In this document: positions 1 through 10,204 of the stretch, piece after piece
Position numbering within the stretch: position 1 is the stretch's first letter
Layout of the letters: each line of letters begins with the position of its first letter
NCBI GenBank assembly: GCA_965203635.1
Contig: OZ241903.1
Coordinates: forward strand, 1,240,001 to 1,304,000
DNA: 64,000 nt
Origin: Aldehydirespirator sp965203635
GTDB taxonomy: Bacteria > Actinomycetota > Acidimicrobiia > Acidimicrobiales > Aldehydirespiratoraceae
Reading direction: 5' to 3'
Position numbers and translations under genes: made by a program
The notes under the pieces: generated by a model
Seen by the model: the letters and a program-made list of their open reading frames with translations, nothing else
Database searches by the model: none
What the model was told of the DNA's origin: nothing

Positions 1-554
1 CCGTGCTCGACGAGTTCGGGCTGGACGAGACCGAGGTCGCGCTGTTCCGCTACCGGGGCCACGGCAACCCCGGACCGACGGTGGTGGAGACCCGGGACGG
101 GCGCCGGTTCACCAAGACCTACCTCGACATGTGGGCCGACGAGTCGGGCTGGGACGTCGAGACCCGCTGCAAGTTCTGCCCCGACGCGCTGGGCGAGGCC
201 GCCGACGTCGCCTCGGCCGACATCTGGCCGGGCGGCGCCCCCACCGGCGAGGACGAGGGCTTCAACGGGATCGTCGTCCGCACCACGGTCGGCGAGGACC
301 TGGTGGCGTCGGCGGTGGCTGCGGGCGACCTGGTGCTGACCGACGCGATGACGCCCGCCGAACTCGACGACTGCCAGCCCCACCAGGTGCGCAAGAAAGA
401 GGCGCTGGCCGCCCGCTACCAGGGCCTGGCCGACGCGGGGGTCGCCCCCATCGAGACCCGGGGCCTGCGCATCGAAGAGTTGGGCCGCCGGCTCGACGGT
501 GAGCGGTTCGAGCACGAGCGGGCCGGCGCAAAGCGAAGGGCCGCCCGCCGGTAG
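1..554 (+). CDS. F420 hydrogenase/dehydrogenase beta-subunit family protein, C-terminal part
   Basis: The 5' end lies outside the window; about 183 residues are visible. The segments RYRGHGNPGP and RCKFCPDALGEAADVASADI, followed by WPGGAP, match the C-terminal domain of FrhB/FdhB-type proteins. These bind FAD and iron-sulfur centres and move electrons to or from coenzyme F420. The two cysteines in CKFC fit that family's cluster ligands. The last 25 residues are Arg- and Glu-rich and look unstructured. No partner subunit is visible, so it could be a free-standing F420-dependent reductase. It fits with the two F420-type luciferase-like enzymes further on. The family is clear but the substrate is unknown. 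Confidence 0.85.
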   Translation, partial: VLDEFGLDETEVALFRYRGHGNPGPTVVETRDGRRFTKTYLDMWADESGWDVETRCKFCPDALGEAADVASADIWPGGAPTGEDEGFNGIVVRTTVGEDLVASAVAAGDLVLTDAMTPAELDDCQPHQVRKKEALAARYQGLADAGVAPIETRGLRIEELGRRLDGERFEHERAGAKRRAARR

Positions 555-569
555 CTCCGCCGGGCCAGC

Positions 570-720
570 GCCCAGCCCTCCGCTCAGATCTCGGGTCGGT
601 CTTGTGTCGTAGGCACACAGAAATCCCCCCAAGAAACCGCGCCCAGCCCTCCGCTCAGATCTCGGGTTGGTCTTGTGTCGTAGGCACACAAGAATCCCCC
701 CAAGAAACCGCGCCCAGCCC
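570..720. repeat. 71-bp direct tandem repeat, two full copies plus the start of a third
   Basis: Copies run 570-640 and 641-711, and a third begins at 712. Each carries TCTTGTGTCGTAGGCACACA and a CCCCCCAAGAAACCGCG segment, with only a few mismatches between copies. The array fills the gap between the F420 protein and the next plus-strand gene. The TGTGTCGTAGGCACACA part is a dyad (TGTG...CACA) and could form a hairpin, so a duplicated terminator is possible. No T-run follows it. Confidence 0.85.
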
Positions 721-757
721 GGACCGGGTCCCTCCCGGGCGTGTCCGAGGTGGGCCC

Positions 758-763
758 TACAAT
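758..763 (+). promoter_or_regulatory. Candidate -10 element of a leaderless promoter
   Basis: TACAAT ends seven bases before the GTG at 770. That would put the transcription start on or next to the start codon, as in the leaderless mRNAs common in actinobacteria. No ribosome-binding site is visible upstream of the GTG, which agrees. No clear -35 was found. Confidence 0.5.
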
Positions 764-769
764 CGTTGT

Positions 770-1129
770 GTGAGCGGTGACGCCGACCAGCGCATCGAGT
801 TGACCCTCCGGCTGTGGCGCTCCGGGTCGAAGCGCCAGTTCGAGCGCTACATCAGCCGGCTGCTCAAGCTGGCGACCCGCCACGACGGCCGGGCCGAGCG
901 ACGAGCCAGCGAGGTGAAGGGCGGTCCCGGCCGGCCCGACGCGGTGCTGGTGCTCTCCTTCCCGGACACCGCCGCGATCGACGCCTACCTGACCGACCCG
1001 CGGCGCGACGACCTGGAGGAACTGGCGGTCAAGGCCGTCAAGAGGTCGCTGATCACCGGCGGCCGCCGGCACGACATCGCCGAGCACGACACCGCCGACG
1101 TGACCGCCCTGCCGATAGATCCCGGCTAG
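770..1129 (+). CDS. Small DUF1330/EthD-like protein of unknown function
   Basis: A 119-residue protein with no signal peptide or membrane segment. The stretch PDAVLVLSFPDTAAIDAYLTDP resembles the beta-strand plus 'aYl.dp' helix of dimeric alpha+beta barrel proteins (DUF1330, EthD, stress-responsive A/B barrel). Catalytic residues are not obvious. The GTG at 770 was chosen because TACAAT ends seven bases upstream and no better start or ribosome site is seen; the frame is open further upstream but there runs through the 71-bp repeats. The gene stands alone, convergent with the flavoenzyme at 1367-2479. Confidence 0.6.
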   Translation: MSGDADQRIELTLRLWRSGSKRQFERYISRLLKLATRHDGRAERRASEVKGGPGRPDAVLVLSFPDTAAIDAYLTDPRRDDLEELAVKAVKRSLITGGRRHDIAEHDTADVTALPIDPG

Positions 1130-1139
1130 GCCGCGCCGC

Positions 1140-1385
1140 CGGCCCGAGGACCCAGGCTCGGGGTACCCAGGCCGGGGTACCTAGGCCGGGAGGTCAGGCT
1201 CGGGAAGTCAAGCCCGGGTACCTAGGCCGGGGTACCTAGGCCGGGAGGTCAGGCTCGGGAAGTCAAGCCCGGGGAGTCAGGCCCGGAACCCAGGCGGGAA
1301 GTCAGGCTCGGAACCGGGCCGGAAGTCAAGCCCGAGGACCCGGGCTCCGGAACCCAGGCCGGGAAGTCAGTCTCGGAACCGGGCC
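1140..1385. repeat. Degenerate GC-rich short-period repeat between convergent genes
   Basis: About 245 bases are built from variants of GGTACCTAGGCCGGG and GGTCAGGCTCGGGAAGTCAA. A block of roughly 70 bp occurs twice nearly unchanged near 1175-1275. The tract separates two convergent genes and runs into the last codons of the minus-strand flavoenzyme. It looks like repeated slippage or unequal exchange. The inverted GGCC/CCGG content may fold and act as a bidirectional terminator, but no standard terminator is present. Confidence 0.7.
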
Positions 1386-2479
1386 GGGCTCAGAGCGTCG
1401 ACCGACCCCGACGGCAGGGGCGGCGGTTCGCACTCGTCGGTGATCAGGGCGGCGGCCAGGCGCCCCAACGCCGGGGAGGTCTTGATGCCGTAGCCGCCCT
1501 GACCGGCGAGCCAGAAGAACCCCGGATGGTCCGGGTCGAAGCCGGCGACCGGCACCCGGTCGGGAGCGAACGTGCGCAGGCCGGCCCAGGTGCGGCGCAC
1601 GCCCCGGACCCGGAGCGTGGTGGCCGCCTCGAGCTCCTCCACGCCCAGCGCGATGTCCTCCGTCTCCGGACGGGCGTCGCACGGCTCGCTGGGGGTCTCG
1701 TCGACGGGAGACACCAGCAGCAGCGGCCCCTCGGGCTCGAAGTAGAACCGGTCGCCGATGTCCCAGACCATGGGCCAGCCCGCGGTGGAGACCCCCTCCG
1801 GCGGCGGGAACACGAACACCGAGCGGCGCAGCGGCCGCAACCCCAGCGGTGCCACACCGGCCAGTCCCGCCAGCTGGTCGCACCAGGCGCCGGCCGCGTT
1901 GACGACCACGTCGCAGTCCCAGTGCCGATCGCCGGCCCTCACCCGCCAACCGCCGGCCCGAGCCGTGGCCGCGCTGATCCCGGCACCCACATGCAGTTCG
2001 ACGCCCCGGCGTCGAGCACCCCGCAGGAAGCCCTGCAGCAGCCCGTCCACATCGATGTTCATGGCATGGGGCTCGTAGACGCCCGCGTCGGCGGCATCGG
2101 GGCGCAGCACGCCGACCAGCCGGCGGCATTGGGACGAGTCGAGTCGATGGACCTCGACGCCGTGAGCCTCGGCGGCGGCCGCCTTGCCCTCGAGCCGGTC
2201 CCGCTCAGTGGACCGGGCGATCCACAGCAGCCCCCTGCCCGACAGCAGCGCATGGGCGGCGAACCCCTCCGGCGGGTCGGCCAGGAACGGGCGGCTGGCC
2301 GCGGCCAGCGCGCTCACCACGGGCGCGCCCGACGTCTCGGTGTGGAGGGCGGCGGACCGGCCGGTGGCATGGGCCCCGGGATGGGCCTCCCGCTCCACCA
2401 TCACCACGGAGGCGTGGTCGGCCAGGTGCCAGGCCGCCGACGCGCCCGCGATCCCGGCACCGATCACAACCACCCGCAT
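1367..2479 (-). CDS. FAD-dependent D-amino-acid/glycine oxidase-family protein
   Basis: A 370-residue protein starting MRVVVIGAGIAGASAAWHL, a textbook GxGxxG ADP-binding fold, followed by an acidic strand end (VVMVERE). The C-terminal HPGFFWLAGQGGYGIKTSPALG is the second FAD-binding signature of the DAO/DadA family (FAD oxidases acting on amine groups). It probably oxidises a secondary or D-amine to an imine in the cytoplasm. It is divergent from the amidohydrolase operon at 2727. The 247-bp gap between them holds a 48-bp palindrome and a GTATAC site, so both directions may share control. The last codons lie in the degenerate repeat. Confidence 0.85.
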   Translation of the reverse strand: MRVVVIGAGIAGASAAWHLADHASVVMVEREAHPGAHATGRSAALHTETSGAPVVSALAAASRPFLADPPEGFAAHALLSGRGLLWIARSTERDRLEGKAAAAEAHGVEVHRLDSSQCRRLVGVLRPDAADAGVYEPHAMNIDVDGLLQGFLRGARRRGVELHVGAGISAATARAGGWRVRAGDRHWDCDVVVNAAGAWCDQLAGLAGVAPLGLRPLRRSVFVFPPPEGVSTAGWPMVWDIGDRFYFEPEGPLLLVSPVDETPSEPCDARPETEDIALGVEELEAATTLRVRGVRRTWAGLRTFAPDRVPVAGFDPDHPGFFWLAGQGGYGIKTSPALGRLAAALITDECEPPPLPSGSVDALSPARFRD

Positions 2480-2529
2480 CAGGTCAGCCTGCCACGCCCA
2501 CCCACCGAACGTCGGGGAGTCATCAGCCC

Positions 2530-2577
2530 AAATTGATGCCGGATCCGCCCATATAGGCCCAATATCGGCATCAATTT
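2530..2577. repeat. 48-bp palindromic element, copy 1
   Basis: Perfect 12-bp inverted arms (AAATTGATGCCG at 2530-2541 and CGGCATCAATTT at 2566-2577) enclose a 24-bp centre containing CCATATAGGCCCA. A second element of exactly the same length and arm design lies at 47163-47210. It sits between two divergent genes, so it cannot be a terminator for either. It is more likely an operator or a small mobile palindrome. Confidence 0.85.
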
Positions 2578-2652
2578 CGGGTGGCGAAAGCCTTGGCCGG
2601 CACGTTCGGCAAGCCGGGCCGTGGGGCCCGATGCGAGAGTGCCCGCCAAACG

Positions 2653-2658
2653 GTATAC
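2653..2658 (+). promoter_or_regulatory. GTATAC site before the amidohydrolase operon
   Basis: CGGTATACAAT lies 68 bp before the GTG of the amidohydrolase. It contains TACAAT, a good -10 hexamer, overlapping the palindrome GTATAC shared by ten sites in the window. Confidence 0.6.
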
Positions 2659-2726
2659 AATCCGCCGCTGCGGTCGGCCGGAAGCGGCGCTACCGGAAGC
2701 GATCAGATGCAACCAGGAGGCACAGC

Positions 2727-3923
2727 GTGCGCGACGGCCTGACCATCATCGACACCGACACCCATGTGTGGCCGTCGGTGGAGGTGCTCAAGCGCTACGC
2801 CGACCAGCAGCTGCTCGACCGCTGGGACGCCGAGCTGGCCCAGTACGAGCGCCGGGTGGAACTGCCCCTCACCTACGGCGACCCCGACGGCCCCTGGACC
2901 AACCTCAGCATCGAGCCCCGCGGCTACCTGCGGGAGATCGGCGAGAAGTCCGAGCACGAGGAGGAGCTGGGTGCGGGCGGCCGGGCCGCGCTGGAGGGCA
3001 AGATCCGGGGGCTAGTCGTGACCGAGGACTCCCCCCGCTACGGCGTCGGCCACGACAACGCCGAGGGCCGCATCGCCGACATGGACCGCGAGGGCACCGA
3101 CGTGCACCTGCTGATCCCCGGAACGTGGCCCCAGTCGGTGACGGTGTGCCCCACCGGCGTGGCCACCGGGCTGTACGAGTCCTACGCCCGCTACATGGCC
3201 GACTTCTGCTCGATCGACACCGGCCGGCTCAAGAGCCTGCTGATGCTCACCGGCGAGGACGTCGCATGGTCGGTGGCCCACATCGAGGAGCACGCCCACC
3301 AGCCGTCGGTGGCCGGAGCCATGCTCGCGCTGGCCGAGGGCTACCCGATCGACGACCCCGACCTGGAGCCGGTCTGGGCCGCGCTGGCCGCCGCCGACCT
3401 GCCCCTGCTGCACCACTCCTTCTTCTACGAGCCGCCCTACTTCCCCGGCTACCGCGACGTGTGGGACAACATCGTGGTGGCCCGCACCGCGGCCCATCCC
3501 TGGGGGGCGCAGCTGCGGCTGGCCTACCTGCTGCTCTCGGGGGTGTTCGACCGCCACCCCAACTTCCGGGTGGGCTTCTCCGAGACCGGCTGCGGCTGGC
3601 TGCCCGAATGGCTGCTGCGCCTCGACGGCCAGTCCAAGCACCTCAAGAGCAAGGGACCGCAGCTGTCGATGCTGCCGTCGGAGTACGCCCGGGCCGGCCA
3701 CGTCTACTGCGGCATCGAGCTCTACGAGGGCCGCAAGATCTACGACTACGTCGACAGCGTCCTGGGCGACGGGGTGCTCATGTACCAGTCGGACTTCCCC
3801 CACGCCCAGTGCCGATTCCCCGACTCGCCGGGCGCGGCGCTGGCATGGGGCATTGAAGACGACGCCAAACGCGAGAGACTGTTCTCGGGCAACGCCACCC
3901 GGTTCCTGCGCATGGCGGCCTGA
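2727..3923 (+). CDS. Amidohydrolase (amidohydrolase_2/ACMSD-like metal-dependent hydrolase)
   Basis: A 398-residue TIM-barrel hydrolase. The first strand reads IIDTDTHVWPS, the DxDxH form of the metal site, with Asp in place of the first His. Later metal-side residues include LLHHSF and the C-terminal QSDFPHA motif. It falls in the group containing ACMSD and other decarboxylating or C-N/C-C cleaving hydrolases. GTG at 2727 follows AGGAGG at 2715-2720. It is the first gene of an operon with two cupins, an AAA ATPase and a gamma-glutamyltransferase-like gene, preceded by a GTATAC site. With cupins next to it, ring-cleavage product processing is an attractive guess, not proof. Confidence 0.85.
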   Translation: MRDGLTIIDTDTHVWPSVEVLKRYADQQLLDRWDAELAQYERRVELPLTYGDPDGPWTNLSIEPRGYLREIGEKSEHEEELGAGGRAALEGKIRGLVVTEDSPRYGVGHDNAEGRIADMDREGTDVHLLIPGTWPQSVTVCPTGVATGLYESYARYMADFCSIDTGRLKSLLMLTGEDVAWSVAHIEEHAHQPSVAGAMLALAEGYPIDDPDLEPVWAALAAADLPLLHHSFFYEPPYFPGYRDVWDNIVVARTAAHPWGAQLRLAYLLLSGVFDRHPNFRVGFSETGCGWLPEWLLRLDGQSKHLKSKGPQLSMLPSEYARAGHVYCGIELYEGRKIYDYVDSVLGDGVLMYQSDFPHAQCRFPDSPGAALAWGIEDDAKRERLFSGNATRFLRMAA

Positions 3924-3998
3924 CCGCCGCAGCAGCCAGCCGAGCGGCGCCGCCGGGGCACGCCACACTCAACAGACAGGACCCAGAAGGGACGGACG

Positions 3999-4631
3999 AT
4001 GGTCGAACGAGAGCAGACCCGGCTGAGAGAGCGTGACCGCAGCGAGGAGGACCGGCACCCCTACGAGGTCTTCTTCTCCACGTTCGCCGAGCGGCGCAAC
4101 CTGGCCGACAGCGGCCAGGTGGTGATCAAGGGCAAGGACCTGCCGTGGCAGCAGTCCCGCCAGGGCCGCAGCAAGTACTACCTGCACATGAGGGCCGAGA
4201 ACCGGGCCGTGCAGGACTGGATGGTGTTCCGCAAGGACATCCAGACCGAGTCGGGGGCCCACACCCATCAGGGCGGGCTGGTGATCTACGTCACCCGGGG
4301 CGCGGGCTACAGCGTGTTCGACGGGGTGGAGTACCATTGGAAGCCCGGCGACCTGCTGATCCTGCCGGTGAAGCCCGGCGGCGTCGAGCACCAGCACTTC
4401 AACTACGACGACTCCCAGAGCTCGCAGTGGATCGCCTTCATCTACATCCCGTTCCTGTTCCAGACCGGCTCGATGCTGGCCCAGGTCAAGGAGCAGTCGA
4501 ACTGGCGGGAGGTGGCGGCCACCGACACCGGCACCGACGACCCGGCCGGCGCCGGCGCCGACGGCGAAGCCGGCGAGGATCCCATCGTGGCCGTCACCCG
4601 CATCATCGGCGAGAGGGCCGGCGATGCCTGA
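3999..4631 (+). CDS. Cupin-domain protein (dioxygenase-like)
   Basis: A 210-residue protein. Cupin motif 1 is GAHTHQGGLVIYVTRGAGY, with two of the usual His ligands. Motif 2 is around PGDLLILPVKPGGVEHQHFN, with a further His. This fits a small non-heme Fe/Mn cupin like those in 3-hydroxyanthranilate or gentisate-type dioxygenases, or in isomerases. The last 50 residues are Asp/Gly/Ala-rich and probably flexible. AGAAGGGA lies before the ATG. The 3' end overlaps the second cupin by 8 bp, which indicates translational coupling, so the two may form a heteromer. Confidence 0.8.
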   Translation: MVEREQTRLRERDRSEEDRHPYEVFFSTFAERRNLADSGQVVIKGKDLPWQQSRQGRSKYYLHMRAENRAVQDWMVFRKDIQTESGAHTHQGGLVIYVTRGAGYSVFDGVEYHWKPGDLLILPVKPGGVEHQHFNYDDSQSSQWIAFIYIPFLFQTGSMLAQVKEQSNWREVAATDTGTDDPAGAGADGEAGEDPIVAVTRIIGERAGDA

Positions 4632-5160
4632 CCAGACCCTCTCCGAGCAGGCGCTCTCGGACCAGACGCTCAACGACCAGACGCTCTACGACATCACCTT
4701 CGCCGAGTCGCGGGACGAGCGCGACCGCCGGTCCAAGGCCAGGAACCTCATCGGCCGGGAGGACTGCGAGCCCGAGCTGAACCGCATGGGGACCATGCGC
4801 TGGTACCTGCACCCCCACCTGGAGACCCCCAGCACCAGGGCCCTCTACTTCCACGAGCTGGAGATCGGTCAGGGCTCCAACAGCGGCAAGCTGTACTGCC
4901 AGGGCGGGATCATCCACTTCGTGATGGCCGGCAGCGGCCACACCGTGCTCGACGGCCGGGCCCACGAATGGGAGGAGGGCGACGTGATCGCCGTCCCGAT
5001 CAAGGAGTCGGGGGTGACCTACCAGCACTTCAACACCGGCGTGGGACCGACCAGGATGCTGGTGTGCTGGGCCAACCTCGACTCGGCCATCAGCCCCGAG
5101 GGCGGCGTGGCCATGGAGGTGCTCGAACCGTGCCCGGAGTGGCAGGCCCAGCACAGCTGA
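4624..5160 (+). CDS. Second cupin-domain protein with degenerate first motif
   Basis: A 178-residue paralogue of the preceding cupin, starting inside its last codons. The cupin fold is recognisable (GQGSNSGKLYCQGGIIHFVM, then GSGHTVLDGRAHEWEEGD and GVTYQHFN). The His-x-His pair of motif 1 is missing, so a metal site is doubtful. It may be the non-catalytic partner of a two-chain cupin. The N-terminus carries short repeats (DQTLSEQALSDQTLNDQTL) from an imperfect 15-18 bp DNA repeat. A 15-bp repeat array separates it from the AAA gene. Confidence 0.75.
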   Translation: MPDQTLSEQALSDQTLNDQTLYDITFAESRDERDRRSKARNLIGREDCEPELNRMGTMRWYLHPHLETPSTRALYFHELEIGQGSNSGKLYCQGGIIHFVMAGSGHTVLDGRAHEWEEGDVIAVPIKESGVTYQHFNTGVGPTRMLVCWANLDSAISPEGGVAMEVLEPCPEWQAQHS

Positions 5161-5185
5161 GAGGGCCCGCGGCGGCGACGCGGCG

Positions 5186-5230
5186 GGTGACGACGCCGCG
5201 GGTGACGACGCCGCGGGTGACGACGCCGCG
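5186..5230. repeat. 15-bp tandem repeat, three copies
   Basis: GGTGACGACGCCGCG occurs three times head to tail, followed by a partial fourth (GGTGGCGGCC). It lies in the 85-bp gap between the second cupin and the AAA ATPase. Each copy carries a GTG, but only the GTG at 5246 after the array is in frame with the ATPase. Confidence 0.85.
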
Positions 5231-5245
5231 GGTGGCGGCCGGGCC

Positions 5246-7315
<2,070 letters not shown>

Positions 7316-7322
7316 CTGCGCA

Positions 7323-8912
7323 ATGAAGATCGCCGGGTCGGTGACCGGGTCGGCGGGAGTGGCCAGCGGCCACAGGCTCGCCACCCAGGCGGGTGTCGAG
7401 GCGTTGCGGGCCGGTGGCACCGCGGTGGACGCGGCGCTGGCCGCGGCGTTCACCCAGTGGGTGGTGAACGCCCCCCAGTCCGGTCCCGGCGGCGAGATGG
7501 TGGCGCTGGTGGCCGACGCGGGCGACAGCAACCGCACAGACGACGGTGTTCACGTGTACGGCGGGTGGTCGCGGGCGCCGCTGGCGGCAGGAACCGAAGA
7601 CGGCACGGCCACCGGGCACGGCACGGCCACCGGGCACGGCACGGCCACCGGGCACGGCACGGCCACCGGGCACGGCGGCGGCGCAGCCCAGGCGGGCTGG
7701 CCCTCGACCAGTGGTCCCCGCAACGCGGTGGTGCCCGGCTCGCTGCGGGGCGCGGAAGCCGCGTGGCGGGCCCACGGAAGGCTCGACTGGACCAACCTCT
7801 TCGCCGGGGCTCTAGCGGCCGCGGCCGGTCACACCGTGACGGTGCGCATGGCCGACGTGTACGAGAAGGTCGAGAGCCGGGGCCACTCCGTCGCCCTGCA
7901 ACGGATGCTGGGAAGCGAGCGAGCCCCGAAGGCGGGGGCAACCATCCGGATGCCGGACCTGGCCGCCACCCTCGAGACGGTCGCCTGGCAGGGGCCCGAC
8001 GCCTTCTACCGCGGGAGGCTGGCCGATCGGCTGGTGGAGGCGGCCGAGGCCGAGGGGGCCGCGCTGCGCCACGACGATCTGGCCGCGGTGGAGGCCACCA
8101 TCGAGGTGGCCCAGCGGTTCGACCTCGACGACATCGTGGTGTGGGTGACCGGCGCCCCGAGCCAGGCCCCCATCACGCCGGCGCTGCTGGCCGCCGCGCC
8201 GCCCGGCGCCGACCCGGCCTCGCGGGACTTCGCCGAAGCCGTGGCCCCGCTCACCGAACAGCAGCTCACCGAGTTCTGCATCCGCGGCCCGGCCCTGGAG
8301 GCGGGAACGGCGGTGGCCACCGCGCTCGACGCCCGCGGCCTGTCGGCGACCGTGGTGCACAGCCTGGCCGGAGTGCAGTTCGGCACCGGCTGGGTGGCCG
8401 GCGACACCGGAGTGGCCTTCAGCAACCGGGTAGGCACCGCCCTGTCCGACCGGCCGGACCTGCCCGGATGCAACCCGAGGGGCGGCGCGGTGCTGCCCCA
8501 CACGCTCAGCGCGGCCCACGTGCGGCGCCGGCCCGGCCCGGGCTGGATGACGGTGGCCACCCCGGGAGGTGACCGGCAGGTGCAGTGGCTGGCCCAGGCC
8601 GTCCAGCGCTTCCGGCAGGGCGCGGCCCCAGCCGACATCGCGGCCGGGTCCCGCTGGTTCGTGTGCCCCACCGGCGACCGCTTCGGCGTGCCCGCCGGCA
8701 TCGGCGAACCGTGGTACGCCTTCGCCGAACCGGGCATCGCCTGGCACGACGACACCCACCTGGCCGGCTACGAGGTGAGGCACACCAGCAACGTGGGCGG
8801 CGGGCTGCAACTGGTGGTCGGCGGCGCCACCACGGGCCGCGGCGGCCGGAGGAACGTTGCCGAACTGGCCAGCGACCCCCGATCCGGAGGGGCGGCGCTG
8901 GCTGCCTCCTGA
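7323..8912 (+). CDS. Gamma-glutamyltransferase-like protein (Ntn-hydrolase fold), probably divergent
   Basis: A 529-residue protein whose N-terminal half matches the family (ATQAGVEALRAGGTAVDAAL and SGPGGEMVALV). The small-subunit half has VQFGTGWVAGDTGVAFSNR, like the conserved 'fGtgiva...g..lnN' block. The usual catalytic THxSVxD motif is weak: the aligned position is GTAVAT, with a Thr but no His. Activity is therefore uncertain. Four in-frame copies of GTATGH (18-bp units at 7602-7673) interrupt the N-terminal half. No signal peptide is seen, unlike classical periplasmic enzymes. It closes the amidohydrolase-cupin-AAA operon, 7 bp after the ATPase. Confidence 0.75.
   Translation: MKIAGSVTGSAGVASGHRLATQAGVEALRAGGTAVDAALAAAFTQWVVNAPQSGPGGEMVALVADAGDSNRTDDGVHVYGGWSRAPLAAGTEDGTATGHGTATGHGTATGHGTATGHGGGAAQAGWPSTSGPRNAVVPGSLRGAEAAWRAHGRLDWTNLFAGALAAAAGHTVTVRMADVYEKVESRGHSVALQRMLGSERAPKAGATIRMPDLAATLETVAWQGPDAFYRGRLADRLVEAAEAEGAALRHDDLAAVEATIEVAQRFDLDDIVVWVTGAPSQAPITPALLAAAPPGADPASRDFAEAVAPLTEQQLTEFCIRGPALEAGTAVATALDARGLSATVVHSLAGVQFGTGWVAGDTGVAFSNRVGTALSDRPDLPGCNPRGGAVLPHTLSAAHVRRRPGPGWMTVATPGGDRQVQWLAQAVQRFRQGAAPADIAAGSRWFVCPTGDRFGVPAGIGEPWYAFAEPGIAWHDDTHLAGYEVRHTSNVGGGLQLVVGGATTGRGGRRNVAELASDPRSGGAALAAS
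7602..7673. repeat. 18-bp in-frame tandem repeat, four exact copies
   Basis: GGCACGGCCACCGGGCAC is repeated four times, adding GTATGH x4 to the gamma-glutamyltransferase-like protein. Exact identity of the copies indicates a recent expansion. Confidence 0.9.
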
Positions 8913-8924
8913 CGATCCGCAGGG

Positions 8925-9088
8925 GCGAACGTGCGCGGGTACGCGCATGTCCGTCGCGTCGGGGCGGGGTGTCTCCCGCTCTTGTTCGCTGCGCTCACGG
9001 GCTGCTCGGGCCACGGCCTCGCCCGTATGCAGCGGATTCGTGCGCCTACGCGCTCGGCCTCTGCGAACGTGCGCGGGTAGGTGCATGT
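8925..9088. repeat. Dispersed element bounded by 26-bp direct repeats
   Basis: Near-identical repeats at 8925-8950 and 9063-9088 (GCGAACGTGCGCGGGTA...) enclose about 112 bp. Inside is the core seen at four other places in the window, CCCGCTCTTGTTCGCTGCGC then TCACGGGCTGCTCGGGCC, followed by ACGGCCTCGCCCGTATG. Apart from this element the 398-bp gap 8913-9310 holds only the leader of the sigma factor gene; no further gene or RNA was recognised. Confidence 0.8.
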
Positions 9089-9310
9089 GACGGATGGCAC
9101 GTTTACAGGCCCTTGACGACCCGGGAGAATAGGGGCACGCAAGACACACGCCTCGCTCGATGTTGCTTCCAAGAGCCGGGCGAACACCGCGGCCCGAACA
9201 GATGACTCGGATGCGGCTGCGGGACCCCGTCACCGGACTTCAAGAGGATGCGCCGGCCGACCGGCGCATCCGCCGCGCATGGGGGGAGAAAGGAAGAGAG
9301 GAAGGTGGAC

Positions 9311-9853
9311 ATGAACAGAACGGCAGGTGCCACGACACCCATAGGCAGAGACAGGGACTGGTTCACCAGCCTCTACCACGACAGCTACCGGATGCTGTTG
9401 GCCTACGCCAGGAGACGTGTGGATGAGCAGACAGCCGACGAAGTGGTCGCGGACACGCTCCTGGTCGCCTGGCGCCGCCGGGACGAGATCCCGGAAGGCT
9501 TCGAGCGGGCGTGGCTATTCGGAGTGGCCCGCAACACGATCCTCACCGCCAACCGGTCGGCCCGGCGTCGCCACGCTCTCAACGGCAAGCTCTACGGCGC
9601 GGCCCGTACCGGTGGCTGGACCGATGACCGCTACGAGACATCGGACCGGGCCGATGCCCTGCTGCCGGCCCTGCACGCCCTGCGCGAAGAGGATCGGGAG
9701 ATCCTGATGCTGGTGGCATGGGAAGGGCTGTCGCATGCCGAGATCGGCGAGGCCATGGGCATCTCGGCCAACGCGGCGGCCATCAGGGTGCACCGGGCCC
9801 GCAAGCGGCTCACCGACCGGATCGACAGCACCACCGTCCATTGCGGAGCGTGA
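9311..9853 (+). CDS. ECF-family RNA polymerase sigma factor
   Basis: A 180-residue protein with region 2 (WFTSLYHDSYRMLLAYARRR, then VVADTLLVAWRRRDEIP) and region 4 (LREEDREILMLVAWEGLSHA, EIGEAMGISANAAAIRVHRA). It should direct RNA polymerase to a small set of promoters. ATG 9311 follows GAGGAAGG with good spacing. It is followed within about 50 bp by a small acidic protein instead of a full anti-sigma factor with a membrane segment, so how it is held inactive is not evident. No obvious extra C-terminal domain. Confidence 0.93.
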   Translation: MNRTAGATTPIGRDRDWFTSLYHDSYRMLLAYARRRVDEQTADEVVADTLLVAWRRRDEIPEGFERAWLFGVARNTILTANRSARRRHALNGKLYGAARTGGWTDDRYETSDRADALLPALHALREEDREILMLVAWEGLSHAEIGEAMGISANAAAIRVHRARKRLTDRIDSTTVHCGA

Positions 9854-9905
9854 GCCCCATACAATCTGGGGGGGTCGTGCGGCGCACACGAGAAGGCAGG
9901 CAGAC

Positions 9906-10127
9906 GTGACCACCGGTGACGGCGTGAGCCCCGGAGACGATCCCGGCCGCGACCTCGACGGCAGCCTCGACGAAAGCCCCGACGACGACCCCGACGACGA
10001 CGTAATCGAGCGACTGCGCCGGCTTGATCCCGTGGACGTCGAGTCGCTCCCGTCCTCGCGCCGCGCCGACGCCATGAGAACGCTCGAAAGGATCCTCGGC
10101 CCCGACGACGGCACCGAACCCTCATAG
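9906..10127 (+). CDS. Small acidic protein linked to the ECF sigma factor
   Basis: A 73-residue protein whose first half is Asp-rich and probably disordered. The second half, VIERLRRLDPVDVESLPSSR, recalls the N-terminal 'LRxxDPV' segment of proteins encoded beside actinobacterial ECF sigma factors. Here it ends before any membrane segment. It may be a minimal anti-sigma or sigma-binding protein, or a remnant of a longer one. GTG 9906 was chosen since the acidic reading frame is only supported from there. CATACAAT within CCCC..GGGG lies about 40 bp upstream and could be its own -10. Confidence 0.6.
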   Translation: MTTGDGVSPGDDPGRDLDGSLDESPDDDPDDDVIERLRRLDPVDVESLPSSRRADAMRTLERILGPDDGTEPS

Positions 10128-10167
10128 GGGACCGCGCGGCGGGATTTCATCTTGGGGCCGCGGGTTG

Positions 10168-10173
10168 GTATAC
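10168..10173 (+). promoter_or_regulatory. GTATAC site before the acyl-CoA dehydrogenase operon
   Basis: TTGGTATACAACA lies 31 bp before the ATG at 10205. It has the same core and right flank (GGTATACAA) as the sites at 2653, 33228, 39571 and 50351. Confidence 0.6.
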
Positions 10174-10204
10174 AACATGAGCCGAACCCGCCCCAGGACG
10201 AGCC

